Counted from the first letter of the stretch, positions 35,698-45,027 are shown. The stretch: 64,000 bases of DNA from Alloalcanivorax balearicus MACL04 (GCF_025532145.1 NZ_ARXS01000015.1:46208-110207), one strand, 5' to 3'. The notes: a model not told the origin generated them from the letters alone. Translations and numbers: made by a program.

Positions 35698-35766
35698 GGA
35701 GAGCCGGCGGTCAGCGTTCCAGGACACGGAGAAGCACGGTCCTGGAACGCTGACCGCCGGCTCTCC
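35698..35766. repeat. 28-bp perfect inverted repeat
   Basis: Arms at 35698-35725 and 35739-35766 are exact reverse complements with a 13-base loop. The sequence (starting GGAGAGCCGGCGG) is unlike the REP elements elsewhere. It lies 23 bases after the monooxygenase stop, where it may stabilise or end the transcript, and it marks the left side of the accessory patch. Confidence 0.9.
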
Positions 35767-35926
35767 ACGAGCTCTGAAACCCTTCGCTTCGAATCAACCC
35801 GGACAAGCTCCTACAGCGGCCTTGTAGCCAGGTTTGTGGCACGACGAATCGTTCGAGGGTTATAAGCGGTTTACGTATACTCTCTGAAACACGGCGCTAC
35901 GAGCGCGGGGTGGAGAGGAGCCTGAG

Positions 35927-36353
35927 GTGGAACTTCCGGAAAGCATGGAACTGATTCGCCGCTTTTCCAGCGCGGGGTTTGGCCTTGGGGAGTCCACGCG
36001 CTCGCACAGCGAGGTCCTGGAAAAGGAAAAGAAGCGGAGATTGCCCGAGGAGTTCCGTTGCTATATCGACCAGTTCGCCCCTGAACAGAGCCAGTATTTC
36101 ACCAAGGTGGGAAACCCGCTTCTGCTGTATGGGGGAGCGTCATTGTCCCATTGCGGATTCCATCGGGCAGTTTCTGGTCTGCTCCGCGGCGATGCATCAT
36201 GCGCTGGAGGAAATTCCGGTCGACGATCCGATCATCGACGATGAGCGTGGTTTCAATCTTTGTGATCAATGCGCGGACTGGCTTTTTCCGTTCATGAAGA
36301 CCCATGCCGGGCGGTATTATGACGACTGGGTGTCGATCTTCGACAATCATTGA
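35927..36353 (+). pseudogene. Small gene broken by a one-base frameshift
   Basis: Two overlapping frames each look like half of one protein. From the GTG at 35927 the first half reads MELPESMELIRRFSSAGFGL up to LLLYG. From the G5 run at 36131-36135 the sensible sequence moves to the next frame (GERHCPIADSIGQFL to WVSIFDNH, ending 36353). Removing one G joins them into about 140 residues. I do not recognise the family; its size and position beside CbrC-like and ccdAB genes recall immunity-type proteins. TATACT at 35876-35881 may be its -10. It may be real decay or a sequencing error. Confidence 0.6.
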
Positions 36354-36380
36354 TACAGGAACTGGTTTTCAGGGTGGGGC

Positions 36381-36923
36381 ATGGGACAACGCTTCAGACA
36401 CATCGCGGACAGTGCTCTGGAACCCTGTGAAGGCACGGTCTGCCATCATTGCGAGCGTGACGACCGTCCGATCTTCGAATACTCCGGCCGAATTGTTGAC
36501 CCGAAACTGGCCGCCGATCCGGCGCTGGCCGAGGAGGAACCGGAGGTGTCGGAGTTATGTGCCGACTGTATTCTCGGCGGTAATGTGGTGCGTGACATGG
36601 ATGACCGTTTGCGCGCCTTGGTCGACAAACTCTCCGATTCGCGGCGGCTATGGCGGGAGTTTCAGCAGTTGCCGGAGATTCCGCTGTTTCTGCAGGGGTT
36701 CGACTGGCCTCTGTGTTGTGGTGATTGGTGTGAGTTGGTCGGTTGCGCGGACAACCCTCGGAGTTTGGTTGAACGCCACGAGCAATCCCGCGCCTGGGAT
36801 CGGGGGCCCACCTCCTATCGCCGTGATTTCAGGAGAGACGGCGCTCCGGAATCCCTGCGGGAAATTTCGTTCTTCCGCTGCCACCATTGCCGGCGGGAAA
36901 CGCACATCGACCAGTTCACCTGA
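36381..36923 (+). CDS. CbrC-like (UPF0167) protein
   Basis: 180 residues, cysteine-rich, with pairs in CHHCERDD near residue 22, CADCILGG near 60, LCCGDWCE near 110 and the C-terminal CHHCRRE, suggesting zinc binding. The pattern and length match the CbrC/UPF0167 group; E. coli CbrC has been linked to colicin E2 tolerance. The molecular role is unknown. It follows the frameshifted gene by 27 bases on the same strand and converges with ccdB. Confidence 0.65.
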   Translation: MGQRFRHIADSALEPCEGTVCHHCERDDRPIFEYSGRIVDPKLAADPALAEEEPEVSELCADCILGGNVVRDMDDRLRALVDKLSDSRRLWREFQQLPEIPLFLQGFDWPLCCGDWCELVGCADNPRSLVERHEQSRAWDRGPTSYRRDFRRDGAPESLREISFFRCHHCRRETHIDQFT

Positions 36924-36937
36924 TTCGAATGTCCCAC

Positions 36938-37255
36938 TCAAATACCGGTAACCGCGAAATCCAGGGCCGCGATGATGTTTTCCTTGAAATGCGCAAGAGA
37001 ACCGACGGGGGCATCGAGACGCTTCACCGGCAGGGAAGAAATCTGAGGTGTCAGCAACAGTAGCACCTCATCTTCAAAATGGATTTCCGGGGTCAGTCCC
37101 CGCATGGACTGGTCGCCAAAGGCAGAGCACTTGGCCAACGGAATGACGATGCGTGTCGCCAGATCGGCCAGAATGGGACTCTGTATATCCACCAGGTAGG
37201 GGTAGAGGGTTCTGCTGGTATTGCTCGGATTGCGGTAAACGTCGAACTGGGCCAT
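36938..37255 (-). CDS. ccdB: CcdB-type gyrase-poisoning toxin
   Basis: 105 residues resembling CcdB: MAQFDVYRNPSNTSRTLYPYLVDIQS at the N-terminus in outline, ILADLATRIVIPL and LLLLTPQISSLP in the middle. F-plasmid CcdB ends Trp-Gly-Ile, residues needed for poisoning GyrA; this protein ends Thr-Gly-Ile. Its ATG overlaps the ccdA stop by one base (TGATG), so antitoxin and toxin are coupled. No plasmid genes are near, so this is a chromosomal module. Confidence 0.88.
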   Translation of the reverse strand: MAQFDVYRNPSNTSRTLYPYLVDIQSPILADLATRIVIPLAKCSAFGDQSMRGLTPEIHFEDEVLLLLTPQISSLPVKRLDAPVGSLAHFKENIIAALDFAVTGI

Positions 37256-37500
37256 CAAAATTCCCGAAACTCATCTCCGAAACAGCCGTGCTGCTCAACG
37301 CTCTCGTTATACTTCCTGATTGCTGCCCGGTTCTCCTCGACCCAGCGAGCGCCCTCGTGCCGGGCCAGTTCTTCCCTGAGTGCCCGCTCCAAAGTGGCTG
37401 ACAGATTGATATTGAGGGCTCGGGTCTTCTTGAGAAGGTCACTGTTGATGGACAAATTAGCTGCTTTCTTGGGGGCCGTGGTGTCGTAGATGTCGTCCAT
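37255..37500 (-). CDS. ccdA: CcdA-type antitoxin
   Basis: 81 residues. The N-terminal ribbon-helix-helix region (KAANLSINSDLLKKTRALN) binds DNA, and the C-terminal helix (RWVEENRAAIRKYNESVEQHG) matches the CcdB-binding part of CcdA. ATG 37500 has GGAGG five bases upstream; the upstream frame is not needed. It should neutralise CcdB and repress the operon through the dyad at 37541-37562. Confidence 0.88.
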   Translation of the reverse strand: MDDIYDTTAPKKAANLSINSDLLKKTRALNINLSATLERALREELARHEGARWVEENRAAIRKYNESVEQHGCFGDEFREF

Positions 37501-37540
37501 TGCAGCCTCCATGAGCGCTGTGGGTAACGTTCCTGAAGTG

Positions 37541-37562
37541 TATGCGCATTGGTATGCGCATA
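37541..37562 (-). promoter_or_regulatory. Probable ccdAB operator
   Basis: Two copies of the palindrome ATGCGCAT, 11 bases apart (37542 and 37554 on plus numbering, give or take one flank base), form a symmetric block 41 bases before ccdA. Paired palindromes fit cooperative ribbon-helix-helix binding. Confidence 0.6.
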
Positions 37563-37601
37563 AAAGACGCTGGCGGCGGGACGCTCTGCCGTCGCCAGAC
37601 A

Positions 37602-38846
37602 TCACAGCGTGAAATACACCGCCGTGGCACCGCGGTTTTCCCGCGCCCGGCGCAGTTCTTCCCGTGCCACGGTGCGCAGATGCACCTCATCCGGACCGTC
37701 CATGAAGCGCAGGGCGCGGCCCCAGGTCCACAGATAGGCGAGCGGTGTATCGGGGCTGAGGCCCATGGCGCCGAAGATCTGCATGGCCCGGTCCAGTACC
37801 CGGGTTTGCAGGCGTGCGGCCACCACCTTGATGGCGGATACCGCCACCCTGGCGGCCGGGTTGCCGTGGTGGTCCATCCGCCAGGCCGCCTGGAGAACCA
37901 GCAACCGGGCCTGATCGATCTCCAGCCGGCTCTCGGCGATCCAGTCGCGGATGTTGTCGAAATCGCACAGAAACCTGCCGAAGGCGCGTCGCTCCAGCGC
38001 CCGCTCGCACATCATCTCCAGAGCCAGCTCGCATTGCCCGATGGTGCGCATGCAATGGTGCACGCGGCCCGGGCCGAGCCGGGCCTGGGCCATGGCGAAG
38101 CCGGCGCCGGGCTCGCCAAGCAGAAACTCCACGGGCAGCCGCACCTGACGAAACAATAACTCGCAGTGACCTTCCGGGGAGTGGTGCTGCAGGATGGGAA
38201 TGTTGCGTTCCACGCTCACACCCGGGGTATTGAGAGGCACCATGATCATGGAATGCTGGTGGTGGGGGCCGCCGCCGTCATGGTCATCACAACGCGCCAG
38301 CACGATGGCGAAATCGCAGCGGGGGTGGGCGGCGCCGGTGATAAACCACTTGCGGCCATCCAGTACATAGTGATCGCCCTCCCGGCGCAGAGTGGTGGCG
38401 ATGTTGGTGGCGTCGGAGGACGCCACGTCCGGCTCGCTCATGGCGAAACAGGATCTTACCTCGCCTTCCAGCAGGGGGCGCAGCCAGCGGTCGTACTGCG
38501 CCGGGGTGGCGAAACGGTGCAGTAATTCCATGTTGCCGGTGTCCGGAGCGCTGCAATTGAACACCTCCGCGGCCCATGGGATGCGGCCCATGATTTCCGC
38601 CAGCGGCGCGTAGTCCAGGTTGTCCAGGCGGGTGCCGGGTTCCTCCTCGCGAAGCTCGGGCAGGAACAGGTTCCACAGGCCGTCTTCCCGGGCCTGGAGC
38701 TTGAGCGGATCGATCACCGGGAGAGGGTATTCTCCGGCGTTGGCCAGCCGGTGCCATTCCGCGTTGCGGGGCAGCACCCGGCGTCGCATGAACTGCTGCA
38801 TCACGTCCTGGACCTGGCGGCTGTATTCGGAGAATTCGAACTCCAT
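37602..38846 (-). CDS. Acyl-CoA dehydrogenase
   Basis: 414-residue FAD enzyme that introduces a 2,3 double bond in an acyl-CoA. FAD/substrate motifs include CFAMSEPDVASSDATN near residue 135 and GRKWFITGAAHP near 165. The C-terminal helical domain has QIFGAMGLSPDTPLAYLW near 365 and ends RFMDGPDEVHLRTVAREE. It resembles the ACAD10/11-like branch. GAGGAGCG precedes the ATG. It stands alone beside ccdAB. Confidence 0.88.
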   Translation of the reverse strand: MEFEFSEYSRQVQDVMQQFMRRRVLPRNAEWHRLANAGEYPLPVIDPLKLQAREDGLWNLFLPELREEEPGTRLDNLDYAPLAEIMGRIPWAAEVFNCSAPDTGNMELLHRFATPAQYDRWLRPLLEGEVRSCFAMSEPDVASSDATNIATTLRREGDHYVLDGRKWFITGAAHPRCDFAIVLARCDDHDGGGPHHQHSMIMVPLNTPGVSVERNIPILQHHSPEGHCELLFRQVRLPVEFLLGEPGAGFAMAQARLGPGRVHHCMRTIGQCELALEMMCERALERRAFGRFLCDFDNIRDWIAESRLEIDQARLLVLQAAWRMDHHGNPAARVAVSAIKVVAARLQTRVLDRAMQIFGAMGLSPDTPLAYLWTWGRALRFMDGPDEVHLRTVAREELRRARENRGATAVYFTL

Positions 38847-39053
38847 GGGGCGCTCCTCGCTGATTGGACTCTTCAGCCTAGGGCAGCGGGACGGCGGGCC
38901 TTTTGATGATGATCAAGAAAGCGGCCGGCACGGCGGGTTCGAGTGTGACCTACCGGCTGGCAGGTATGGCGGTCACTGTCATTTCCTTGTCACGGTAATC
39001 CCGCCGGGGGCCTGCCATAATCGAGCGGCTTTTTGCACTCCCCGGAGGTATCC

Positions 39054-39923
39054 ATGAGTTCCCCCATGCTGGAACGGCTGGTGGCCGTGGCCTGTGACCA
39101 GGATTGTCAGGCCCTTGCATCGTTGATGGATCAACAGCAATTGACACCGGAACAGGTTCACTCCTTACGTGTGCTGATCAAGCGGCAGCGCGCGTTGTGG
39201 CAACTGATATCCACCCAGGGAGAGAGCAAACGCGCGCAGAAACAGGACAAGGCCCTGCGTGCCGGAGCCAGACTGCTGGCCGCTTCCCGTGATCGCCAGG
39301 TCACCGAGGAGACGCTGGCCGCGTTGAAGCAGACCACGCGGCGGGATTATGAGCTGGAGGCCCTGGAGCGGGTGACGGCCTGGCTGGCGGAGGAGCAAAG
39401 CGATCCGATGGCGCCGTCGGTGCCGGAAGCGCTGCCGCTGGTGTTCCAGGAAGACCTGGACGCCTGGCAGGCACTCAAGCGCAAGGGGGAGGATCAGGAT
39501 GTAATCCGCAAGGGTTACCTCACTCTCTATCGGCAATTACGCCAGCAGGCTCTGGAGACGCTGTCCGAGGGCAAGGATGAGGACTGGCACCGTCTGCGCC
39601 GCGACGTGAAATACCTGCAGTATCAACTGGAGCCCCTGGGCGGCACGCTGGCGGACGCCGAGGTGGATATAAAGCGGATTCGCAAACTGGGCAGCCAGCT
39701 TGGCGACTTGCACGATCTGCATATGCTCGGTGACCAGCTCAAACGCCGCCTCAAGAAAACCGGAGACGCGGAGCTCCGTGAAGCCTTGGTCTGTGTACGC
39801 CAACTGACGGCCCGTCGCGAAGAGAGGGTGATGACGGAGTGTCGGCAGCGTACCCGCCGTGTGTTTGAACTGAAGCCGAAAATGCTACGACAGGCCCTGG
39901 AGCAGCTCGCCCTTCCCGTCTGA
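39054..39923 (+). CDS. CHAD-domain protein
   Basis: 289 residues, helical, with the basic conserved pattern of CHAD (conserved histidine alpha-helical) domains: VHSLRVLIKRQRALWQL near residue 35 and WHRLRRDVKYLQYQLEPLG near 180. CHAD proteins bind inorganic polyphosphate in several bacteria. No CYTH domain or polyphosphate kinase is adjacent. ATG 39054 has GGAGG six bases upstream. Confidence 0.8.
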   Translation: MSSPMLERLVAVACDQDCQALASLMDQQQLTPEQVHSLRVLIKRQRALWQLISTQGESKRAQKQDKALRAGARLLAASRDRQVTEETLAALKQTTRRDYELEALERVTAWLAEEQSDPMAPSVPEALPLVFQEDLDAWQALKRKGEDQDVIRKGYLTLYRQLRQQALETLSEGKDEDWHRLRRDVKYLQYQLEPLGGTLADAEVDIKRIRKLGSQLGDLHDLHMLGDQLKRRLKKTGDAELREALVCVRQLTARREERVMTECRQRTRRVFELKPKMLRQALEQLALPV

Positions 39924-40192
39924 GCTTTCTCCGGGGTGATCGGCGGTCGGAATGGCTCCGGCGCCGGTCCGGTTCCGGCGTCCTCATGGCGCAAACGTCC
40001 TTTACATCAGTCAATGTCATGGACATTGGCCGCAGCGCCCCGATTGGGCCACCCGCTTGGCCGTAGCGCCGATGATTCGGCACCATCCGACCTTCCGATC
40101 CCCCTTGGGATACCCGCATTATGGGCCAATGTCACGAGCCACTGCCCCGCCCGCGCGAGGAGGACGGCTCAGCCCATACGGCGGAGAGAATC
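39924..40192. other. Intergenic region before the second monooxygenase
   Basis: 269 bases with no supported gene. GGAGAG at 40182-40187 is the ribosome site of the next gene. No clear promoter, terminator or repeat was seen. Confidence 0.4.
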
Positions 40193-41692
40193 ATGTCCAA
40201 CAACCACTTCGATGTTCTGATCATTGGCGCCGGCCTGTCCGGTATCGGCGCCGCCTGTCATTTTAGCCGCCAATGCCCGGAGCGCAGCTACGCCATTATC
40301 GAGCGTCGTGAGCGCATGGGAGGCACCTGGGACCTGTTCCGTTATCCGGGGATCCGTTCCGACTCGGACATGTTCACCCTGGGCTACAACTTCCGTCCCT
40401 GGACCGAAGCCAAGGTGCTGGCGGACGGGCCGTCGATCCGCAATTACATCGTCGAAACCGCCAAGGAATACAAGGTCGAAGATAAAATCTGCTACGGCCG
40501 CAAGATGACCGGCGCGCGCTGGTCCTCATCACAGAACCGCTGGACCGTGGACCTGGTCCGCGAGGAAGACGGCGGTGCCGAGCAGGTCACCTGCCAGTTC
40601 TTGTATTGCTGCACCGGTTACTACAACTATGATGCCGGCTATACCCCGGATTTCCCCGGCGTGGACGACTTCAAAGGTCAACTGGTCCATCCGCAGAAAT
40701 GGCCCGAGGACCTGGATTACTCCGGCAAGAAAGTGGTGGTGATCGGCAGCGGCGCCACCGCCGTGACGCTGGTGCCGGCGATGTCGGAGAAAGCGGGCAG
40801 CATTACCATGCTGCAGCGCTCGCCCACCTACGTGGCCACGGTGCCACAGGAAGACCCGATCTCCGTCAACCTGCGCCGATTTCTGCCGGAAATGGCGGTG
40901 TACCGTCTGGCCCGGGCGCGCAATATCGCGCTGCAGCGCATGGTCTTCAAACTGTCCAAGCAGCGGCCGAAGCTGGTGCGGCGCGCCCTGCTGGCCGCCG
41001 CCCGCCGTCAGCTGGGCTCCGAGTTCGACATGACCCACTTCAAACCCCAGTACAACCCTTGGGACGAGCGCCTGTGCGCGGTCCCCAACGGCGATTTGTT
41101 CAAGGTGCTGCGCAAGGGCAAGGCGGACGTGGTGACCGATCATATCGATACCTTCACCGAGAAAGGCATCCGTTTGAAATCCGGCAAGGAACTGGAGGCC
41201 GACATCATCATTACCGCCACCGGTCTGGATCTGCAGTTGCTGGGCGGCGCCAGCCTGACCGTGGACGGCGAAGAGGTGGTGCCCAAGGACACCCTGGTGT
41301 ATCGCGGACTGATGCTGCGTGACGTGCCCAACATGGCGCTGGTGTTCGGCTACACCAATTCCTCCTGGACTCTGAAGGCGGATCTGGTCAGCGAGTATGT
41401 ATGCCGCCTGCTCAACTATATGGCGCGCAATGGTATTGAACGGGTGACGGCGCGTGATGAGGAAGGCTGCGATACCGACGATAATTTCGTCGGCCTGCAA
41501 TCCGGCTATGTACAGCGCGCCGCCGATCGCCTGCCCCGCCAGGGCAGCAAGGCGCCCTGGCAGGTGCTGAACAACTACTTCAAGGATCTGCCGGCGTTAC
41601 GGTTCGGGCGCATCGAGGACGACACCCTTGAGTTCTCGCCAGCCCCGGCCAGCCGCCGTCGTGGTGGTTTGCTGGCGATGCTGCGTAACTGA
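40193..41692 (+). CDS. Baeyer-Villiger-type flavin monooxygenase
   Basis: 499 residues. FAD motif LIIGAGLSGIGAA at residue 8, fingerprint FKGQLVHPQKWP near 160 and NADPH motif VVIGSGATAVTLVP near 185. It has no basic tail, unlike the monooxygenase at 34007. It should convert ketones to esters or lactones, or oxidise a heteroatom. GGAGAG five bases before ATG 40193 fixes the start. It stands alone and ends three bases from a convergent esterase gene, which could hydrolyse an ester product, though that esterase groups better with iron uptake. Confidence 0.88.
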   Translation: MSNNHFDVLIIGAGLSGIGAACHFSRQCPERSYAIIERRERMGGTWDLFRYPGIRSDSDMFTLGYNFRPWTEAKVLADGPSIRNYIVETAKEYKVEDKICYGRKMTGARWSSSQNRWTVDLVREEDGGAEQVTCQFLYCCTGYYNYDAGYTPDFPGVDDFKGQLVHPQKWPEDLDYSGKKVVVIGSGATAVTLVPAMSEKAGSITMLQRSPTYVATVPQEDPISVNLRRFLPEMAVYRLARARNIALQRMVFKLSKQRPKLVRRALLAAARRQLGSEFDMTHFKPQYNPWDERLCAVPNGDLFKVLRKGKADVVTDHIDTFTEKGIRLKSGKELEADIIITATGLDLQLLGGASLTVDGEEVVPKDTLVYRGLMLRDVPNMALVFGYTNSSWTLKADLVSEYVCRLLNYMARNGIERVTARDEEGCDTDDNFVGLQSGYVQRAADRLPRQGSKAPWQVLNNYFKDLPALRFGRIEDDTLEFSPAPASRRRGGLLAMLRN

Positions 41693-41695
41693 CGC

Positions 41696-42556
41696 TTACC
41701 GCCGCCGCGCGGTCAGCACTTCGCGTAACACCAGGTTCTCGATGCGGAACGGCACCGACATGTGATCCTCGTCCTCGATCACGGTGACGCTGCTGCGCAA
41801 CCCGTGCGCCGATAGCGGCTGCAGCCGCTTTTGCAGCGCCACGGTGTTTTGCACTTCCTGAGGCGAATCCCGCTCCGCCACGATCAACGCCAGACTGGTA
41901 TGTGTCACATCGATCGTCCGGTCCATCACCTGTTTGGTGAAACGCCGCTCCGGTGGCAACAGATAATGGTCGTGCCACCACAGGCTGGGGCTGGCGGAAA
42001 CGATGTGATCGAACAGCTCCGGCCGGGAGAACAGCGCGTAAACCGCGAACATGCCGCCAAATGAATGGCCATAGAGGCTTTGTTGATCCTCGTCCACGGT
42101 GTAGTGCTTTGCTACTTTTGGCATCAGCGTCCGCTCAATGAAATCCAGCAATTGATCCTGGCCGCCCTGGGGCGGGTCATTGCGATCCTCGGGAACCGGC
42201 GGTGAAAAATCATAGGAACGGCGCAGAAAGTTGAGCGGTTTATCGCCGGGGTAACCGATGCCGACGATGATGGCCTTCCGGTACGCCTTTTGTGCCCGTT
42301 TCGCCTCGTGCAGCGATGCGAAATAGGCGTTGGCGTCCAGCACATACAGCACCGGGTAGCCACCGGTGTAGGGCAGTTCCCCTTCCGGTTCGCTGATCAT
42401 GATGCGGTAGGGGTGACCCTCGGCATTGGTGAGCCGCCATTCCTTGGTGCCGCTCAAGGTTACCGGGGCGTCGCTGGCGGAGGCGTTTAACGCTACCAGC
42501 CCGGTGCAGCAGAGCAGGGCGATCAAGCCGCCGCGGATAATAAACACAACAGACAT
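41696..42556 (-). CDS. Secreted alpha/beta hydrolase, siderophore-esterase-like (IroE type)
   Basis: 286 residues with an N-terminal signal or anchor (LIALLCCTGLVALNASA). The nucleophile elbow is GHSFGGMFA near residue 160, and the C-terminal histidine is in EDEDHMSVP. The PSLWWHD segment is typical of the esterase D/IroE-like group that cleaves ferric-catecholate siderophores. It starts nine bases after the TonB receptor gene, with AGGAG upstream, which supports a role in siderophore processing. Confidence 0.78.
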   Translation of the reverse strand: MSVVFIIRGGLIALLCCTGLVALNASASDAPVTLSGTKEWRLTNAEGHPYRIMISEPEGELPYTGGYPVLYVLDANAYFASLHEAKRAQKAYRKAIIVGIGYPGDKPLNFLRRSYDFSPPVPEDRNDPPQGGQDQLLDFIERTLMPKVAKHYTVDEDQQSLYGHSFGGMFAVYALFSRPELFDHIVSASPSLWWHDHYLLPPERRFTKQVMDRTIDVTHTSLALIVAERDSPQEVQNTVALQKRLQPLSAHGLRSSVTVIEDEDHMSVPFRIENLVLREVLTARRR

Positions 42557-42565
42557 GGGACGCTC

Positions 42566-44974
42566 CTACCAGCGATAGCTGACGCTGCCGATCACGCTGC
42601 GGCCTTCACCGCGATAGCAGTAGCCGGCCTCGCAGGCGATGTATTGTTTGTCGAACACATTTTTGGCATTGACGCCGATACGGAAGCCGGCGAGTGCGCC
42701 GTGCAGATCATAGTGGGCGCCGAGATCCACCAGCGTGTAGGCCTCGTTCTTGTCGTCGTTATTGCTGTCGCTGTAGTTGCTGCCCACATAGCGGGCGCCA
42801 CCGGCCACGCCGAGGCCATCCAGGACACCGCCGTACTGGCGATATTCCAGCCACAGGCTGGCCAGATGGCGGGGTCGGTTGATCGGGTCCTTGCCTTCGT
42901 CGCCGTCGTTGCTTTTGGTCACCTCGGCATCGTTGAAGGCATAGCTGGCGGTCATGCGCAGCGCCTCGTTGATGTCGGAAACCGCTTCCAGCTCAACGCC
43001 CCGGGAACGCTCCTCGCCGGTCTGCAGGTGGTTCAGTGCATTGTCGGGATCACGGGTAAGAACGTTGGTTTGCGTGAGTTGATACACCGACGCGGTGAGC
43101 AGGGTGCGGCTGCCCGGCGGCTGGTATTTCACGCCCAGCTCGAACTGTTCGCCCTCGGTGGGTTTGTAGTCCTCACCGTAGAGGTTGGCGCCATTCTCGG
43201 GGAGGAAGGACTGGGCGTAACTGGCATAGGGGGCAATGCCGGAATCGAACAGATAGAGGACGCCGGCCTGGCCAGTGGTTTTGTCGTTGTGGCTTTTGTC
43301 ATGGCTGCCGGCGAGATGGTTTTTCTTGTCGGTGGCGCTCCAGTCCTGGCGGATCCCGGCGGACAGGCGCCAGTTGTCGAGCGCCATTTGATCCATCAGG
43401 TACAGACCGCCGCGGTGGGAGGTCCCGGTCTGATCGGTAAACACCGTGCCGGTGGTGGGGTTGGGGACCGGTTGATGGTAATCCGGGTTGGTAATGTCGA
43501 TGGAGGGCGCCGGCCCGGACGCGTAGACCACGTCGTAATTCAACCAAGTGTAGTCGATACCGGTGAGCAGCGTATGGCGGACCGGCCCGGTATTCAGCTC
43601 GGTGACCAGACGGGTGTCGGAGGTAACCGATTCCATGTCTTCGTAGACACCGTAACTGGATCGCGGCAGCAGATTCGGCGTGCTGCTGTCGACGGTGCCG
43701 ACGGAGAGATACTGGTTGGTGGTATCCACGTTGCCGTAGCGCAGGTTGTGCTGGAAGCGGACACGGTCACTGAAAGCGTGTTCGAATTCGTAGCCCAGGC
43801 TCCATTGCCGTTGATCCAGCTTGTCGAACTCTTCGTCGCCGGGCCAGAAACGGGTCAGGGTGTCGCCCTGTTGATAAGGGCGCGGCGCGCCGCTGGTGAG
43901 GCGGTCACTGTACTGCGCCAGCAGCGTGAGGTGGGTGTCATCGTCGATGCGCCAGCTCAGGGATGGCGCCAGCAGGGTAATGTCGTTGTCCACTTGCTCG
44001 ATGTCGGTTTCGGCGTCACGGGCGACACCGACCAGCCGGTAAAGCACATCCGCGTTCTGGTCCAGTTTGCCGCCGACATCGAACTGGCCCTGCAGGTGAT
44101 CATTGTTGCCGGCCTGCAATTCCACTTCCTTGCGTGCCGACAGGCTGGGTCTTTTGCTGACCCGGTTGACCATGCCGCCGGGGCTGATCTGGCCGTACAA
44201 CACTGAAGCGGGGCCCTTGAGAATTTCCACCCGCTCCAGCGCATAGGGTTCACTGGTGTAGTAGGACAGCCAGCCGGTGTTGGGCTGGCGCAGCCCGTCC
44301 AGGAAATCGGCGTTGGTGGTGGCCGGGTAGCCGCGCACATTGATCTGGTCGAAACGCGGATCCAGGCCGGCGCCGCCGACGCTGACTCCGGCGGTGTAGG
44401 CCACCGCTTCCTCGACACTGGTGGCTTTGCGGTCGGCGATCTGATCGGCGGTGACCACGCTGATACTCTGCGCGGTTTCCAGAACAGGGGTGTCGGTTTT
44501 GGTGGCGGTACGGCTGTAGCCGGCCTGATAGCCGTCCACCGGATCGACACCATTGGCGCCGCCGGGCTGTCCCCGCACGGTGACCGGATCCAGTAAGTGC
44601 GGCCGGGTGTCCTGTTGGACCGGAACCACCACATAGCCGCTGCGGCCCTGCTCCACGGTGAGCCCGGTGCCGGCCAGTAATTGCGCCAGGGCTTGCGCCA
44701 CCGAGGCGGGCCCTTGCAGGCCCTGGGTCCGCCGGTCTTTGACCAGGTCCGGGGAAAAGGACAGGGTGATGCCGGTTTGCTGGGCGAACCGGCTCAGCGC
44801 GGGCGCCAGTGGGCCGGCGTCAATGCGGATGTCGCGCAGGGCCGTGGAGGGCGGCGTCTGCACGGAGTCAGCGGCCAGCGCGGGGCCGCAGCCCAGGGTC
44901 AGCGCCAGCATGGAGGCGAGGGCGCGCCGGCGCCAATGGCGGTCGCCGGGGCGTTGAGAAGAAGAGAAAAGCAT
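42566..44974 (-). CDS. TonB-dependent siderophore receptor with STN signalling domain
   Basis: 802-residue outer-membrane receptor. A signal peptide ends near ALAADS. An STN domain (residues about 45-105, LRDIRIDAGPLAPALSRF) contacts the FecR protein. A plug domain follows (TPVLETAQSISVVTADQI, VEILKGPASVLYGQISPGG), then a 22-strand type barrel ending RSVIGSVSYRW with the terminal aromatic. It likely imports a ferric siderophore and signals its presence. The fecR and fecI genes lie upstream across a REP doublet. Confidence 0.92.
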   Translation of the reverse strand: MLFSSSQRPGDRHWRRRALASMLALTLGCGPALAADSVQTPPSTALRDIRIDAGPLAPALSRFAQQTGITLSFSPDLVKDRRTQGLQGPASVAQALAQLLAGTGLTVEQGRSGYVVVPVQQDTRPHLLDPVTVRGQPGGANGVDPVDGYQAGYSRTATKTDTPVLETAQSISVVTADQIADRKATSVEEAVAYTAGVSVGGAGLDPRFDQINVRGYPATTNADFLDGLRQPNTGWLSYYTSEPYALERVEILKGPASVLYGQISPGGMVNRVSKRPSLSARKEVELQAGNNDHLQGQFDVGGKLDQNADVLYRLVGVARDAETDIEQVDNDITLLAPSLSWRIDDDTHLTLLAQYSDRLTSGAPRPYQQGDTLTRFWPGDEEFDKLDQRQWSLGYEFEHAFSDRVRFQHNLRYGNVDTTNQYLSVGTVDSSTPNLLPRSSYGVYEDMESVTSDTRLVTELNTGPVRHTLLTGIDYTWLNYDVVYASGPAPSIDITNPDYHQPVPNPTTGTVFTDQTGTSHRGGLYLMDQMALDNWRLSAGIRQDWSATDKKNHLAGSHDKSHNDKTTGQAGVLYLFDSGIAPYASYAQSFLPENGANLYGEDYKPTEGEQFELGVKYQPPGSRTLLTASVYQLTQTNVLTRDPDNALNHLQTGEERSRGVELEAVSDINEALRMTASYAFNDAEVTKSNDGDEGKDPINRPRHLASLWLEYRQYGGVLDGLGVAGGARYVGSNYSDSNNDDKNEAYTLVDLGAHYDLHGALAGFRIGVNAKNVFDKQYIACEAGYCYRGEGRSVIGSVSYRW

Positions 44975-45027
44975 GGTGTCGTTCCGCTGTCGTTTAAGGA
45001 CGTGTCATCCCGTTAACCGAACGACAG

